Assembly (NCBI RefSeq): GCF_023544665.1
Contig: NZ_JAMJFL010000011.1
Span: 186,001 to 250,000 of the forward strand
Direction of reading: 5' to 3'
Source of the DNA: Streptomyces sp. YS415
GTDB taxonomy: Bacteria > Actinomycetota > Actinomycetes > Streptomycetales > Streptomycetaceae
Length of the DNA stretch: 64,000 nucleotides
The position numbers and the translations under genes were made by a program. Below are positions 26,801-35,248 of this stretch, piece after piece. Each line of letters opens with the position of its first letter. Position 1 is the stretch's first letter. Below the pieces are notes generated by a model. It ran no database searches and was not told the DNA's origin. It was given only the letters and a program-made list of their open reading frames with translations.

Positions 26801-27066
26801 GGCAGCGCCCCCGACGAAGGATGGGCCCGCAACGCTCCGTTGAGGGTCGTCGTGGGAGGCGGCGGCGAGCTCACCGGTCCCTCCCGGTCCGCGCCGCTCC
26901 CGGGTCCCTCGGGTCCCGGTGCGCTGGATGGGCATGCCTGCGGCGGCTGCTGTGCCTGCGGTGATGGCTGTGGTGACCGCCCTGACTGCCGTGGTGGCCG
27001 CGTCGGCGCGCGGCCGTGCGCCAGGGTCGCCGCCGGCGGCCCCGCCGCGTCGGATCGTTGGTCCAT
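23872..27066 (-). CDS. Membrane PAS-GGDEF protein with degenerate EAL domain
   Basis: About 1064 residues. A Pro/Ser/Gly-rich disordered N-terminus (1-95), then two blocks of hydrophobic segments (about 100-345 and 395-450), a PAS domain (about 460-575), GGDEF (about 580-755) and an EAL-like domain (about 765-1010). The GGDEF motif is intact and an RxxD inhibitory site lies five residues before it, so diguanylate cyclase activity is likely. The EAL motif reads AAQARW and DDFG reads DGFG, so phosphodiesterase activity is probably lost. Start uncertain: ATG 27066 or GTG 27096. It may correspond to CdgE of Streptomyces; I did not use the symbol. Confidence 0.85.
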   Translation of the reverse strand: MDQRSDAAGPPAATLAHGRAPTRPPRQSGRSPQPSPQAQQPPQACPSSAPGPEGPGSGADREGPVSSPPPPTTTLNGALRAHPSSGALPRLPSTGGGAGMVPQLVLALVCAGYALGSALGWGSAELALIMGDFGLSAAAGAAAVSCFLYARSRRIRFRPAWLLFGLSSVMASLGNLVWGWYEVVLERPVPSPSYADGFFLCFAPPAIVGLLVLAKRPVTRAGWVCLGLDAWLIGGSLLTLSWSLALAQTAAESEATSVAHTALSLAYPLLDIALVSMVLALHFRRSSVNRTAVNTAIGALALTVMCDALFTSPLMHNNYRSGQLLDAGWFAGSLLLAYAPWAAPRGGDAERHEGEGYTRVVHEHLPGQRGGGGHHHLPPQGGDHSRFPAARPIAGSLAALTPYLAAAVCTLGILYNVLNGRSVDRVVLITGGTVVLALVVRQGIMLLDNITLTQELAQKENHFRSLVQGSSDVIMIAAPNGILRYVSPAAAGVYGRPAEELVGTELANLIHPEDLGCVVHEVRRFLAASPHEEPTTRIECRFRSGDGGWLNVESTVNRHHGGLIFNSRDVTERVRLQAQLQHNAEHDPLTDLPNRALFTKRVQQALSGRRASDRGAALRGTAVLFIDLDGFKAVNDTIGHQAGDELLVQAARRLQEAVRHGDTASRLGGDEFAALIVGDGTRDRSARERHILELADRLRVTLSQPYVIDGNDVRVAASIGVAFAEPGLGAGELLRNADLAMYRAKASGKGRVELYKPQMQQDVVRKAELATRLRAALHDGEFALLHQPVVSLQDGRIASVAAQARWRSSQGVLFTPAEFLRVAEDSDKTAELGRWMLEEAVEQAAERAAAGLSVPVAVRISARRLLDRSMPPDSIAALLTRHRLPSGSLVLELADTDVRGSLDELERRLGALRRLGVRIALDGFGSGCAAITALRRLPVDVLKVDRGLVEGVVESARLHKITSGLLRIAGDLGLQSVAEGVDLPEQVVALRAMGCTHGLGMAFSGPLDEYRLRRALGSGHYPVPHGPGEPAFAGVREPQGRGVPAVLGGGGALRSHNETPVPPP

Positions 27067-27264
27067 AGGCCGTGCATCGCCCGTCGCCCCCCTCACAGTC
27101 TGCAATGTCCATCCCCGGCGCCGAACGGTGCGCGGCGCAGCCCCTGTCGGGACGATACACCAGTCTCGTCACTCAGGGACATAGGTTCTCTACGCTCCGT
27201 GACGACCAGCGGGGATGCGGGCACGGACCGCGTCCGGAAGGTTGCGGAGGGTACCCGAACCGGG

Positions 27265-28239
27265 TTACGTGGCTGTCGCGTTGGTCAACGGGCCGCTGTC
27301 AGCGCCCGTCGTAAGGATCACGTTTCGCAGCGGCTCCCGGTTCACGAAACGGCTCAACTGGTCCACCAGCAGCCGCTTGGCGCGGGGCAGGAAGGCGGAC
27401 GTCGGGCCACCGACGTGCGGAGTGATGAGCACGCCGGGAGCCTGCCACAGCGGGTGGCCCGGGGGCAGCGGTTCGGGGTCGGTGACGTCGAGGGCCGCGG
27501 TGATGCGCCCGCTCTCCAGTTCGGCGAGGAGGGCCTTGGTGTCGACGACGCCGCCGCGCGCGACGTTCACCAGCAGCGCCCCGTCCTTCATCCGGGCCAG
27601 GAAGTCGGCGTCGGCCAGGTGCCGCGTGGTCTCGGTGAGCGGGGTGGAGAGCACGACGACGTCCGCCTCCGGGAGCAGGGCGGGCAGCCGGGTGAGTGGA
27701 TGCACCGGCCCGCGCTCCGTAGTGCGCTCGGAGCGCGCGACGCGCGCCACCCGCGCGAGCTCGAACGGCGCGAGCCGGTCCTCGATGGCGGCGCCGATCG
27801 AGCCGTAGCCCACGATGAGGACGGTCTTGTCGGCGAGGGCGGGCCGGAAGCCGCCGCGCCACTCCCCCTCGTCCTGGGCCCGCACGAAGCCGGGGATGCC
27901 GCGCAGCGAGGCCAGGATCAGCGCGAGGGTGAGCTCGGCGGTGCTCGCCTCGTGCACCCCGCGCGCGTTGCAGAGCCGGACGCCCGCACGCAGATGCCGC
28001 AGTCCGGGCTCGACGTGATCGATGCCGGCGGACAGCGTCTGCACGACCTCGACGGAGCTCATCACGGGCAGCGGGCGCTGTCCGAGTCCCGGCGGCTTCA
28101 TGTAGGGGACGACGTAGAAGGCGCACGCGGCGGGGTCCGCGGGATAGTCCTCGGCGCCGTCCCAGAAGCGGTAGTCCGGCCCCTCGGGGAGCCCTTCGAT
28201 CTCGTCCGGCGGGATGGGAAGCCACACGTCAGCAGTCAT
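27265..28239 (-). CDS. D-2-hydroxyacid dehydrogenase family protein
   Basis: A 324-residue NAD(P)-dependent dehydrogenase. Rossmann motif GYGSIGAAIEDRL near 140; catalytic Arg in VNVARGGVVD, acid in DVTDPEPLPP and His in ITPHVGGPT. Substrate unknown: phosphoglycerate, glyoxylate/hydroxypyruvate and other 2-oxo acids are all handled in this family. No ACT domain, so it is not a SerA. Divergent from an aldo/keto reductase. Confidence 0.85.
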   Translation of the reverse strand: MTADVWLPIPPDEIEGLPEGPDYRFWDGAEDYPADPAACAFYVVPYMKPPGLGQRPLPVMSSVEVVQTLSAGIDHVEPGLRHLRAGVRLCNARGVHEASTAELTLALILASLRGIPGFVRAQDEGEWRGGFRPALADKTVLIVGYGSIGAAIEDRLAPFELARVARVARSERTTERGPVHPLTRLPALLPEADVVVLSTPLTETTRHLADADFLARMKDGALLVNVARGGVVDTKALLAELESGRITAALDVTDPEPLPPGHPLWQAPGVLITPHVGGPTSAFLPRAKRLLVDQLSRFVNREPLRNVILTTGADSGPLTNATAT

Positions 28240-28315
28240 GCTCCGGAGGCTATGTCAGGTCCCCGGCACGGCAGAGGTTAGGTTGGGGTGGCGGAAGAGG
28301 GAGGGTCACGGGCAG

Positions 28316-29314
28316 GTGGAGCGCAGGACGATCGGCGCGGCGGCGCTCGCGGTGGGGGCTGTCGGACTCGGGTGCATGCCGATGAGCTGGGCGTACAGCG
28401 GATCACGGCAGCGCGGTGACGAGTCGCTGCGGGCCGTGCACCGGGCGCTCGATCTGGGCTCGACGCTGCTGGACACGGCCGACATGTACGGCCCGTTCAC
28501 CAACGAGCTGTTGCTGGGGCGGGTGTTGAAGGAGCGCCGGCCGGACGCCTTCGTGTCGACGAAGGTCGGGCTGCTGGTCGGCGAGCAGCACATCGTGGCC
28601 AACGGCCGCCCCGGGTACGTGAAGCGGGCGTGCGACGCGTCGCTGCGGCGACTCCAGACGGACGTGATCGACCTGTACCAGCTGCACCGGGCCGATCCCG
28701 AGGTGCCGGTCGAGGAGACCTGGGGGGCGATGGCGGACCTCGTCCGGGCCGGGAAGGTACGGGCGTTGGGCATGTGCGCGGTGGGTGCGCGCGGCGGTCG
28801 CCGCTCCGGGGGCCGCCTGCACGACACCACGCTCCGGCAGTTGCGGCGGATGCAGCAGGTCTTCCCGGTGAGCGTGGTGCAGGCGGAGCTGTCGGTGTGG
28901 TCGCCGGAGGCGCTGGAGTCCCTCCTGCCGTGGTGCGAGGCGCGCGGCATCGGCTTCCTGGCGGCGATGCCGCTGGGCAACGGCTTCCTCACCGGCACGC
29001 TGACGCCGGGCGAGGGCTTCGAACCGGACGACGTGCGCGCCCGCCATCCCCGCTTCACGGCGGAGATGATGGCGGCCAACCAGCCGATCGTGGTCGGTCT
29101 GCGCCGCATCGCCCGCCGCCACGGGGAGGACGTCACCCCGGCGCAGGTGGCGCTGGCGTGGGTACTGGCGCAGGGACGGCACGTGGTGCCGGTGCCCGGG
29201 GCGAAGCGGGAGCGGTGGGTCACCCAGAACGCCGGGGCGGCACGGCTGCGGCTCACGGCGGAGGATCTGGCGGAGATCGGGGCGCTGCCCGGGGCGCGCG
29301 GGTCCTGGGACTGA
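28316..29314 (+). CDS. Aldo/keto reductase
   Basis: About 332 residues, a TIM-barrel NADPH oxidoreductase. The catalytic tetrad is visible as Asp/Tyr in LDTADMYGP, Lys in VSTKVG and His in YQLHRAD. The C-terminal cofactor region VVPVPGAKRERWVTQN fits the AKR13/YakC-like group. GTG at 28316 (VERRTIGAAAL) with GGGAGG upstream is chosen; longer frames overlap the divergent dehydrogenase. Physiological substrate not evident. Confidence 0.85.
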   Translation: MERRTIGAAALAVGAVGLGCMPMSWAYSGSRQRGDESLRAVHRALDLGSTLLDTADMYGPFTNELLLGRVLKERRPDAFVSTKVGLLVGEQHIVANGRPGYVKRACDASLRRLQTDVIDLYQLHRADPEVPVEETWGAMADLVRAGKVRALGMCAVGARGGRRSGGRLHDTTLRQLRRMQQVFPVSVVQAELSVWSPEALESLLPWCEARGIGFLAAMPLGNGFLTGTLTPGEGFEPDDVRARHPRFTAEMMAANQPIVVGLRRIARRHGEDVTPAQVALAWVLAQGRHVVPVPGAKRERWVTQNAGAARLRLTAEDLAEIGALPGARGSWD

Positions 29315-29417
29315 GACCGGCGGTTGCCGGGCGGTCTTGGTGCGGGAATCATTGATCGGGAACCTGTGGGGCGCGAGCGGTGTATGACAAGGAGAAGCCG
29401 CCCGCGTCGAAGGGACC

Positions 29418-30590
29418 ATGATCGTGCAACGTCGAGCTGTGTCGGCCGTACTGGCCGCGGCCGCGCTCCTGCTGACGGCCGGGTGTTCCTCCGACGGCGA
29501 AGGGGGCTCGTCCGGCGCGGGTGACGGCGCGGCGTCGAGCGGTGCGGCCTCCCAGGCACCGCCGTCGTCCCGGGCGACGGATGACACCCCGCCCGCCGAG
29601 GGATCGGCCAAGGTGGTGCGGACGGTCGCCGAGGGTCTGAAGAGCCCGTGGGGCCTGGCCCCGCTGCCGGACGGCGACCTGCTGGTCTCCTCGCGTGACG
29701 AGGGCACGATCACCCGGGTCGACACCGAGACCGGCAAGAAGACCGAGGTGGGCGAGGTGCCCGGGGTGTCCCCGGCCGGAGAGGGCGGCCTGATGGGCCT
29801 CGCGCTCTCCCCGGACTACGCCTCGGACCACATGGTCTACGCGTACTTCACCTCGGCCTCGGACAACCGCATCGTCCGGATGCTGGTCGACGAGGACAAG
29901 CCGGCCGGTGAGCAACTGGGCGCCCCGGACACGATCTTCAGGGGCATCCCCAAGGGCTTCATCCACAACGGTGGCCGGATCGCCTTCGGCCCCGACAAGA
30001 TGCTGTACGCGGGCACGGGCGAGAGCGGTGAGGAGGGTCTGTCGCAGGACAAGGAGTCCCTGGGCGGCAAGATCCTGCGGATGACCCCGGAGGGCGAACC
30101 GGCGCCGGGCAACCCCTTCCCCGACTCCCCGGTGTACTCCTACGGCCACCGCAATGTGCAGGGCCTGGCCTGGGACACCGAACAGCGCCTGTTCGCCGCG
30201 GAGTTCGGCCAGAACACCTGGGACGAGCTGAACGCGATCAAGCCCGGTGACAACTACGGCTGGCCGGAGGCCGAGGGCGAGTCGGACGACCCGGCGTTCC
30301 GCAGTCCGATAGCCCAGTGGTCGACGGACGAGGCCTCCCCCAGCGGCATCGCCTACGCTGAGGGCTCGGTCTGGATGGCGGGCCTGAGGGGCGAGCGTCT
30401 GTGGCGCGTCCCCCTGAAGGGCACCGAGGCCGCGGCCGACCCGCAGTCCTTCCTGGAGGGCGACTACGGCCGGCTGCGCACGGTGGTCGCGGCGGGCGGC
30501 GACAAGCTGTGGGTGACGACGAGCAACACCGACGGACGGGGCTCACCCAAGGGCGCGGACGACAGGATCGTGGAGGTGCAGGTCTCCTAG
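29418..30590 (+). CDS. Glucose/sorbosone dehydrogenase-like PQQ beta-propeller lipoprotein
   Basis: A 390-residue lipoprotein. Signal peptide with lipobox LTAGC (Cys23), then a Ser/Gly/Ala linker to about 60 and a GSDH beta-propeller (SPWGLAPLPDGDLLVSSRDEG, HNGGRIAFGPDKMLYAGTGE, YGHRNVQGLAWD). The family includes soluble PQQ-dependent aldose dehydrogenases. ATG at 29418. The stop lies in a palindrome shared with the convergent LuxR gene. Whether it uses PQQ is inferred from the family; no PQQ synthesis genes are in the window. Confidence 0.85.
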   Translation: MIVQRRAVSAVLAAAALLLTAGCSSDGEGGSSGAGDGAASSGAASQAPPSSRATDDTPPAEGSAKVVRTVAEGLKSPWGLAPLPDGDLLVSSRDEGTITRVDTETGKKTEVGEVPGVSPAGEGGLMGLALSPDYASDHMVYAYFTSASDNRIVRMLVDEDKPAGEQLGAPDTIFRGIPKGFIHNGGRIAFGPDKMLYAGTGESGEEGLSQDKESLGGKILRMTPEGEPAPGNPFPDSPVYSYGHRNVQGLAWDTEQRLFAAEFGQNTWDELNAIKPGDNYGWPEAEGESDDPAFRSPIAQWSTDEASPSGIAYAEGSVWMAGLRGERLWRVPLKGTEAAADPQSFLEGDYGRLRTVVAAGGDKLWVTTSNTDGRGSPKGADDRIVEVQVS

Positions 30591-30600
30591 CTAAGCTAGG
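30586..30600. promoter_or_regulatory. Palindrome carrying both convergent stop codons
   Basis: CCTAGCT-A-AGCTAGG is a perfect 7-bp inverted repeat. It contains the TAG of the rightward lipoprotein gene (30588-30590) and the TAG of the leftward regulator gene (30598-30596). Only 5 nt separate the two coding regions. It may act as a short bidirectional terminator. Confidence 0.4.
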
Positions 30601-33600
30601 CGGCGCCGCCCACCCGCTCCCCGTCCTCCGTCCGGAACAGCCCCATCCGGTGCGCCAGCGCCGCGGCCTCGCCGCGCCCGGCGACGCCCAGCTTGGCGAG
30701 GATGTTGGAGACATGGACGCTGGCCGTCTTCGGGGAGATGAAGAGTTCCTCGGCGATCTGGCGGTTGGTGCGACCGGCGGTGACCAGGCGCAGGACGTCC
30801 CGTTCGCGGCTGGTCAGGCCGAGGGTGTCGGCGGTGGGGCGGGGCTCGTCGGGCCTGAGGGGGAGGCGCGCTCGCCGGGCGAGCGAGGCGACCTCGTCGG
30901 CCAGGGGGCGGGCGCCCAGGTGGTCGGCGACGGCGTGGGCGAGGCGGAGGAGTTCCTCCGCCGAGGCGCGGTCATCCTCGCCGCCCGCCACCAGGGTCTC
31001 GGCGAGCCGGTGGCGGACGCGGGCGAGGTCGTAGGGCCGCTGGAGCTGCTCGAAGGCGGTGACCACCGACGACCACAGGTCGCGGGGCGCCCGGCCCTCG
31101 GCGCGGTGGAGTTCCGCGCGGACCCACTGGTCGTGGGCGTGCCAGATGGGGGCGTCGGTGGTGAGGGTCTTCACCGCCTCGAAGAGGCGCTCCAGGATGC
31201 CGGCCCGGCCCTCGTCGGCTGCGGGGAGGTCCCGGGCGTCGGCCTCGGCGGTGGCGGCGGCCAGCAGCAGGGGCCAGGCGTAGCGCTGGGTGCCGGGCTG
31301 GAAGCCGGCGTCGAGGACGCGCGTGAGTTCGGCGCGGGCGTCCAGGATGCGGCCCTCGGCGGCCGCGAGGGCTATCGCGAGCCGGGACAGGGGCAGGTCG
31401 TTCTGCGGCATGGGGTCGTGGGTGCCGTAGGCGAGGCGGCCGTCGGCCAGGTGCCGGGCGGCCTCGTCCAGGTGCCCCCGGGCCAGTGCGATCTGGGCCA
31501 GGCAGTGGGCGGCGCAGCCGCGCGGCTTGGCGACCTGGCCCACCCGCTGGGCGGCGAGCGCGGCCTCCGCTCCGTCGTCCCAGTGGCCCAGGGAGATCAG
31601 CGCCTCGGCGAGATTGGCCCAGATCCAGGCCTCCGAGTCGCGCAGGCCCCGGTCCTGGGTGAGCCGCAGGCCCTCGCGCAGGATGCCGACCGCGTCCTTG
31701 GAGCGGCCGATGCCTTCGAGGACGGACGCCAGGTTGATGTGGCTGCGGCCGAGCACGGACGGCAGTCCGAGCGGCAGCGCCTGCTCCCGGACCTCGTACA
31801 TCTGGGCGAGTCCGGTCTCGATGTCCCCGGCGTCGACGAGCAGCACCCCGAGGGTGAGGCGGGCGTTCAGTTCGATGTCGGAGGCGCCCACCATGCGCGC
31901 GTACTCGACGGCGCGCTCGGCGGCGGTCATGGCGTCCGGGCCCGGTGCCCGGACCATGGCCCAGGCGGCCGCGGTGGCCAGCACGTCGGCGTGCACCTCG
32001 GACGGCGGCAGGCCCCGGACCAGTTCCTGGGCGGTGCCGATCTCCTGCCAGCCGTCGCCGCGGGCCTGGGCCTGGACCAGCCGGGAGCGCTGGATCCAGA
32101 ACCAGGCGGCCCGCAGGGGGTCGTCCTCGCCGTCCAGCAGATGCAGCGCCCGCTTGGTGATCTTCAGCGCGCGTTCCCGTTCCCCGCACAGCCGTCCGGC
32201 GACGGCGGCCTCGGCCATCAGGTCGAGATAGCGCAGGGGTGCGGTGGCGGGGTCGCAGCCGCAGGGCGGGTAGACCTCGGTGTAGTCGACGGGGCGCAGG
32301 GTGGCCCGTACGTCCTCGGGCGCGGAGTCCCACAGCTCCATCGCGCGTTCCAGGAGCCGCAGTTGTTCGGAGTAGGCGTGCCGGCGGCGGGCCGTGACGG
32401 AGGCGTCCAGGACGGCGGGCAGGGCCTTGGCGGGGTCGTGGGCGTGGTACCAGTAGCTGGCCAGGCGCATGACGCGTTCGTCGGCGGGGACCAGGCTCGG
32501 ATCGGCCTGGAGGGCCTCGGCGTAGGCGCGGTTGAGGCGGGAGCGCTCGCCGGGCAGCAGGTCGTCGCTGACCGCCTCGCGGACCAGGGAGTGCCGGAAG
32601 CGGTAGCCGTCGCCGCCGGGCGCGGCGCTCAGGATGTTGGCGTTGACGGCGGCCCGCAGCGCCTCCAGGAGATCGTCCTCGGCGAGCCGGGCGACGGCCG
32701 CGAGCAGCCGGTACTCCACGGTGGAGCCGCCCTCGGCGACGATCCGGGCGACCCGCTGGGCGGACTCGGGAAGGGCCTCGACCCGCACGAGGAGCAGATC
32801 GCGCAGGGAGTCGGTGAGTCCGGTGCAGCAGCCCTCGTGGGCGGCGACGGCGAGTTCCTCGACGAAGAAGGCGTTGCCGTCGGAGCGTTCGAAGATCTCG
32901 TCGACCTGGGCCGGGTCGGGTTCGGCGGCGAGGATGCCGGCCATCTGGCGGCCCACCTCGGCGCGGCTGAACCGGGCGAGCTCGATCCGGCGGACCGTGC
33001 GCAGCCGGTCGAGTTCGGCGAGCAGGGGGCGCAGCGGATGGCGGCGGTGGATGTCGTCGGAGCGGTAGGTGGCGAGGACGACCAGGCGGCCGGTGCGCAG
33101 GGTGCGCAGCAGGTAGGCCAGCAGGTGGCGGGTGGAGGCGTCGGCCCAGTGCAGGTCCTCCAGGACGAGGACGACCGTGCGGTCGGCGGAGACGCGTTCC
33201 AGCAGCCGGGCGGTGAGTTCGAAGAGGCGGGCCATGCCGTTCTCGTCGTGCCGCTGGGAGCCGGTCTCGCCGAGTTCGGGCAGCAGCCGGGCCAGTTCCT
33301 CCTCCTGGCCCGCCGCGGCGGCGGCGAGTTCGGCGGGGAGTTCGTGGCGCAGGGCGCGCAGGGCGGTGGAAAAGGGCGCGAAGGGCAGCCCGTCGGCGCC
33401 GATCTCCACGCAGCCGCCGAGGGCGACGACGGCTCCCGCGCGGGCGGCGCGGTTGGCGAACTCCTCGACGAGGCGGGTCTTGCCGACGCCGGCCTCGCCG
33501 CCGAGGAGCAGGGCCTGGGGCTCTCCCCCGGTGCCGAAGGCCTGGGAGATTCCCCCGGCTTCGGCACGGGCGAGCGCGTCGTTCAGGATCTGCACCTCGT

Positions 33601-33655
33601 CGGCACGACCGACGAACACCGGGCTGACGGACTGGTTCTCCACGGGCCAGAGCAT
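30596..33655 (-). CDS. LAL-type LuxR-family ATPase regulator
   Basis: About 1019 residues, a large ATP-binding LuxR regulator. Walker A GGEAGVGKT at about 53-60 and Walker B VVLVLEDLHWAD form the AAA/STAND ATPase. A long tetratricopeptide-like helical middle follows, and the C-terminal LuxR helix-turn-helix (about 955-1012) has LTSRERDVLRLV...NRQIAEELFISPKTASVHVSNIL. STAND regulators typically bind a ligand and oligomerise. ATG at 33655 (MLWPVENQSVSPVFVG) puts the conserved FVGR motif close to the N-terminus; an upstream start at 33724 is possible. Not obviously in a biosynthetic cluster; target unknown. Confidence 0.88.
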   Translation of the reverse strand: MLWPVENQSVSPVFVGRADEVQILNDALARAEAGGISQAFGTGGEPQALLLGGEAGVGKTRLVEEFANRAARAGAVVALGGCVEIGADGLPFAPFSTALRALRHELPAELAAAAAGQEEELARLLPELGETGSQRHDENGMARLFELTARLLERVSADRTVVLVLEDLHWADASTRHLLAYLLRTLRTGRLVVLATYRSDDIHRRHPLRPLLAELDRLRTVRRIELARFSRAEVGRQMAGILAAEPDPAQVDEIFERSDGNAFFVEELAVAAHEGCCTGLTDSLRDLLLVRVEALPESAQRVARIVAEGGSTVEYRLLAAVARLAEDDLLEALRAAVNANILSAAPGGDGYRFRHSLVREAVSDDLLPGERSRLNRAYAEALQADPSLVPADERVMRLASYWYHAHDPAKALPAVLDASVTARRRHAYSEQLRLLERAMELWDSAPEDVRATLRPVDYTEVYPPCGCDPATAPLRYLDLMAEAAVAGRLCGERERALKITKRALHLLDGEDDPLRAAWFWIQRSRLVQAQARGDGWQEIGTAQELVRGLPPSEVHADVLATAAAWAMVRAPGPDAMTAAERAVEYARMVGASDIELNARLTLGVLLVDAGDIETGLAQMYEVREQALPLGLPSVLGRSHINLASVLEGIGRSKDAVGILREGLRLTQDRGLRDSEAWIWANLAEALISLGHWDDGAEAALAAQRVGQVAKPRGCAAHCLAQIALARGHLDEAARHLADGRLAYGTHDPMPQNDLPLSRLAIALAAAEGRILDARAELTRVLDAGFQPGTQRYAWPLLLAAATAEADARDLPAADEGRAGILERLFEAVKTLTTDAPIWHAHDQWVRAELHRAEGRAPRDLWSSVVTAFEQLQRPYDLARVRHRLAETLVAGGEDDRASAEELLRLAHAVADHLGARPLADEVASLARRARLPLRPDEPRPTADTLGLTSRERDVLRLVTAGRTNRQIAEELFISPKTASVHVSNILAKLGVAGRGEAAALAHRMGLFRTEDGERVGGAA

Positions 33656-33720
33656 TGCACGCGGCCCTGACAGCACGGCACCGGTTTTCGTGGGGCGCCC
33701 CGGCGCCGGTCCCCCGGTTC

Positions 33721-33906
33721 TCACGCGGTGCGGGTGGTCCGGAGCCGGCCGAGACGGGAGGTATGCACCTCGCCCTCGGCGGCCTGGCGGGCCGCTTCCC
33801 GGCGGGCGGCGCGGCGGCCGCGGACGACCTCACGGACCAGGCGGTCGTTCTGGGCCTCGCGCATGAGGTCGGCGGTGCGGATGCGGTACAGCTCGTGCTC
33901 GAACAT
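33721..33906 (-). CDS. Small arginine-rich protein, 61 aa
   Basis: MFEHELYRIRTADLMREAQ, then an Arg/Ala-rich amphipathic helix (REVVRGRRAARREAARQAA). AAGGGGA lies 6-7 nt before the ATG. No known domain. The preceding 50 bp contain an inverted repeat. Probably a conserved actinomycete small protein; function unknown. Confidence 0.7.
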   Translation of the reverse strand: MFEHELYRIRTADLMREAQNDRLVREVVRGRRAARREAARQAAEGEVHTSRLGRLRTTRTA

Positions 33907-33917
33907 CGTGTCCCCTT

Positions 33918-33955
33918 GGGAGAGTTGGTCTCGCTTGTTGCGATGCCTCAACTCT
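33918..33955. promoter_or_regulatory. Inverted repeat upstream of the 61-aa gene
   Basis: GAGAGTTG (33920-33927) and CAACTCTC (33948-33955) are perfect 8-bp complements 20 nt apart, flanked by further GGG/CCC pairing. The left arm touches the ribosome-binding site of the 61-aa gene, so it may be a hairpin controlling translation or an operator. Confidence 0.45.
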
Positions 33956-34027
33956 CGTCTCCCAGGGGGGTCCGCCACATCGGGAGAGTTCCGCATCTTC
34001 GGCCGCGCCCGGGGCCTTAGAAGCGGG

Positions 34028-34080
34028 TGAGGGGCCTCAGATGCTCCGTAAGGTGCTCACGGACGCTCTAAGACCCCTCA
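34028..34080 (-). terminator. Long imperfect hairpin, terminator of the 180-aa membrane protein gene
   Basis: The two 21-nt arms TGAGGGGCCTCAGATGCTCCG (34028-34048, written here for position only) and 34060-34080 pair at 16 positions plus two G-U wobbles with an 11-nt loop. It begins 15 nt past the stop at 34095. Confidence 0.7.
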
Positions 34081-34094
34081 GGACCTGCGGTGAC

Positions 34095-34637
34095 TCAGCC
34101 GGTGGAGGGCAGGCCGAGCAGGACGTCGGTGTACTTCAGTACGGCCATCAGCAGGCCGATCACACCGAGGGCGACGCCGCCCCAGGCGACCGACTTGATC
34201 CACAGGGGCTGCGGCTTGCCGGGAACGCCGAAGGCGGGCCGGGCCAGCACCACGACGCCGACGATCAGGGCGATGAGCGCGAACAGGCCCGCCCACAGGG
34301 CGGTGGTCCGCCAGGCGTCGCCGTAGACCTGCTCGACCTGCTGGGCGACCGTCGCGCTGGTGGAGGTCTCCAGCTGGCCGATGAGGGTCTCGCGCGCGGC
34401 GGCGACCGTACCGATCCAGCCACCCGTCAGGGAGACCAGGCCGAGCCCCGCGGAGACGACGGCTCCGGCGCCCTGCCCGACGAAGGAGGAGGACCCCGCA
34501 GGCGCCTCCTCCTCGGTCCCGTCGGCGGCGGCCTCGGCCTCCGTCACCTCATCCGTCACTTCGTCGTCGGGCTCGGTGGCCTCCACGGCCTCCGGCTCCT
34601 CGGCTGTCTTCGTCACGTCCACTGTCTTCGTTCCCAT
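34095..34637 (-). CDS. Predicted membrane protein, 180 aa
   Basis: Residues 1-45 are highly acidic and Glu/Thr/Ala-rich (MGTKTVDVTKTAEEPEAVEA start). Three hydrophobic segments follow at about 58-80, 110-132 and 146-170. The middle loop may be helical (LETSTSATVAQQVEQVYGDAW). No family recognised. Streptomycetes carry many such proteins. The ATG at 34637 begins the acidic region; no strong Shine-Dalgarno. Confidence 0.7.
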   Translation of the reverse strand: MGTKTVDVTKTAEEPEAVEATEPDDEVTDEVTEAEAAADGTEEEAPAGSSSFVGQGAGAVVSAGLGLVSLTGGWIGTVAAARETLIGQLETSTSATVAQQVEQVYGDAWRTTALWAGLFALIALIVGVVVLARPAFGVPGKPQPLWIKSVAWGGVALGVIGLLMAVLKYTDVLLGLPSTG

Positions 34638-34672
34638 GTCTCGCACCGTACGGAGGCTGTCTGAGAGGTTTC

Positions 34673-35248
34673 TTAATGATCCGTGTGAGCGGTACGCGCG
34701 CGTGCCTGCGCCCACTCGGCGGCGAGGATCGCCCACACCTCGGTGTCGTGGCGGACGCCCCGGTGCGGATAGTTCTGCCGCAGGACGCCCTCCCGGGTCA
34801 TGCCGAGCCGCCGCGCCACGGCGATGCTGGGTTCGTTGGCCGCCGCCGCGTGCCACTCCACGCGGTGCATGCCGCGCGCGCCGAACGCCCAGTCCAGGAG
34901 CGTCCGCATCGCGCGGGTGACGAGTCCGCGTCCGGTCGCGGCCGGTTCCAGCCAGCACCCGACCTCGCAGTTGCGGCTCTCGGCGTCGAAGTTCAGGAAG
35001 AGCACCCCGCCGACCAGCTTGCCGTCCAGCCACAGCCCGTGCAGGGACCCGGTGTCGGCGGCCCGCATGTCGGCGTACCGCTGCAGGACCTCACGCGCAC
35101 CGGCGGTGTCCCCGGCCTTCGAGCCGAACGGGACGTACTGGTTGATGAAGTCCCGGCCGCGCTCCAGGTGCGCGAGGAACTCCTCGGCGTGCCAGGGCTC
35201 CAGAGGACGCAGTTCGGCGCCGTCGTCACCCAGCGATATCGCGTACAT
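34673..35248 (-). CDS. GNAT N-acetyltransferase, RimJ/RimL-like
   Basis: A 191-residue acetyltransferase. MYAISLGDDGAELRPLEPWHAEEF start; acetyl-CoA-binding region EPAATGRGLVTRAMRTLLDWAF (the family RGxGxA loop as ATGRGLVTRA). VEWHAAAANEPSIAVARRLGM is typical of Rim-like proteins acting on protein N-termini or small amines. It overlaps the upstream MMPL gene by 23 nt (GGAGCAGCGGCAGG before ATG), so the two are cotranscribed. Substrate unknown. Confidence 0.85.
   Translation of the reverse strand: MYAISLGDDGAELRPLEPWHAEEFLAHLERGRDFINQYVPFGSKAGDTAGAREVLQRYADMRAADTGSLHGLWLDGKLVGGVLFLNFDAESRNCEVGCWLEPAATGRGLVTRAMRTLLDWAFGARGMHRVEWHAAAANEPSIAVARRLGMTREGVLRQNYPHRGVRHDTEVWAILAAEWAQARARTAHTDH

Noticed and set aside
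23992..26964. A 990-codon frame antisense to the GGDEF protein, and a similar 1089-codon frame at 30401-33670 antisense to the LuxR regulator
   Set aside because: No domain, signal or ribosome site; low-complexity shadow translations of real genes.
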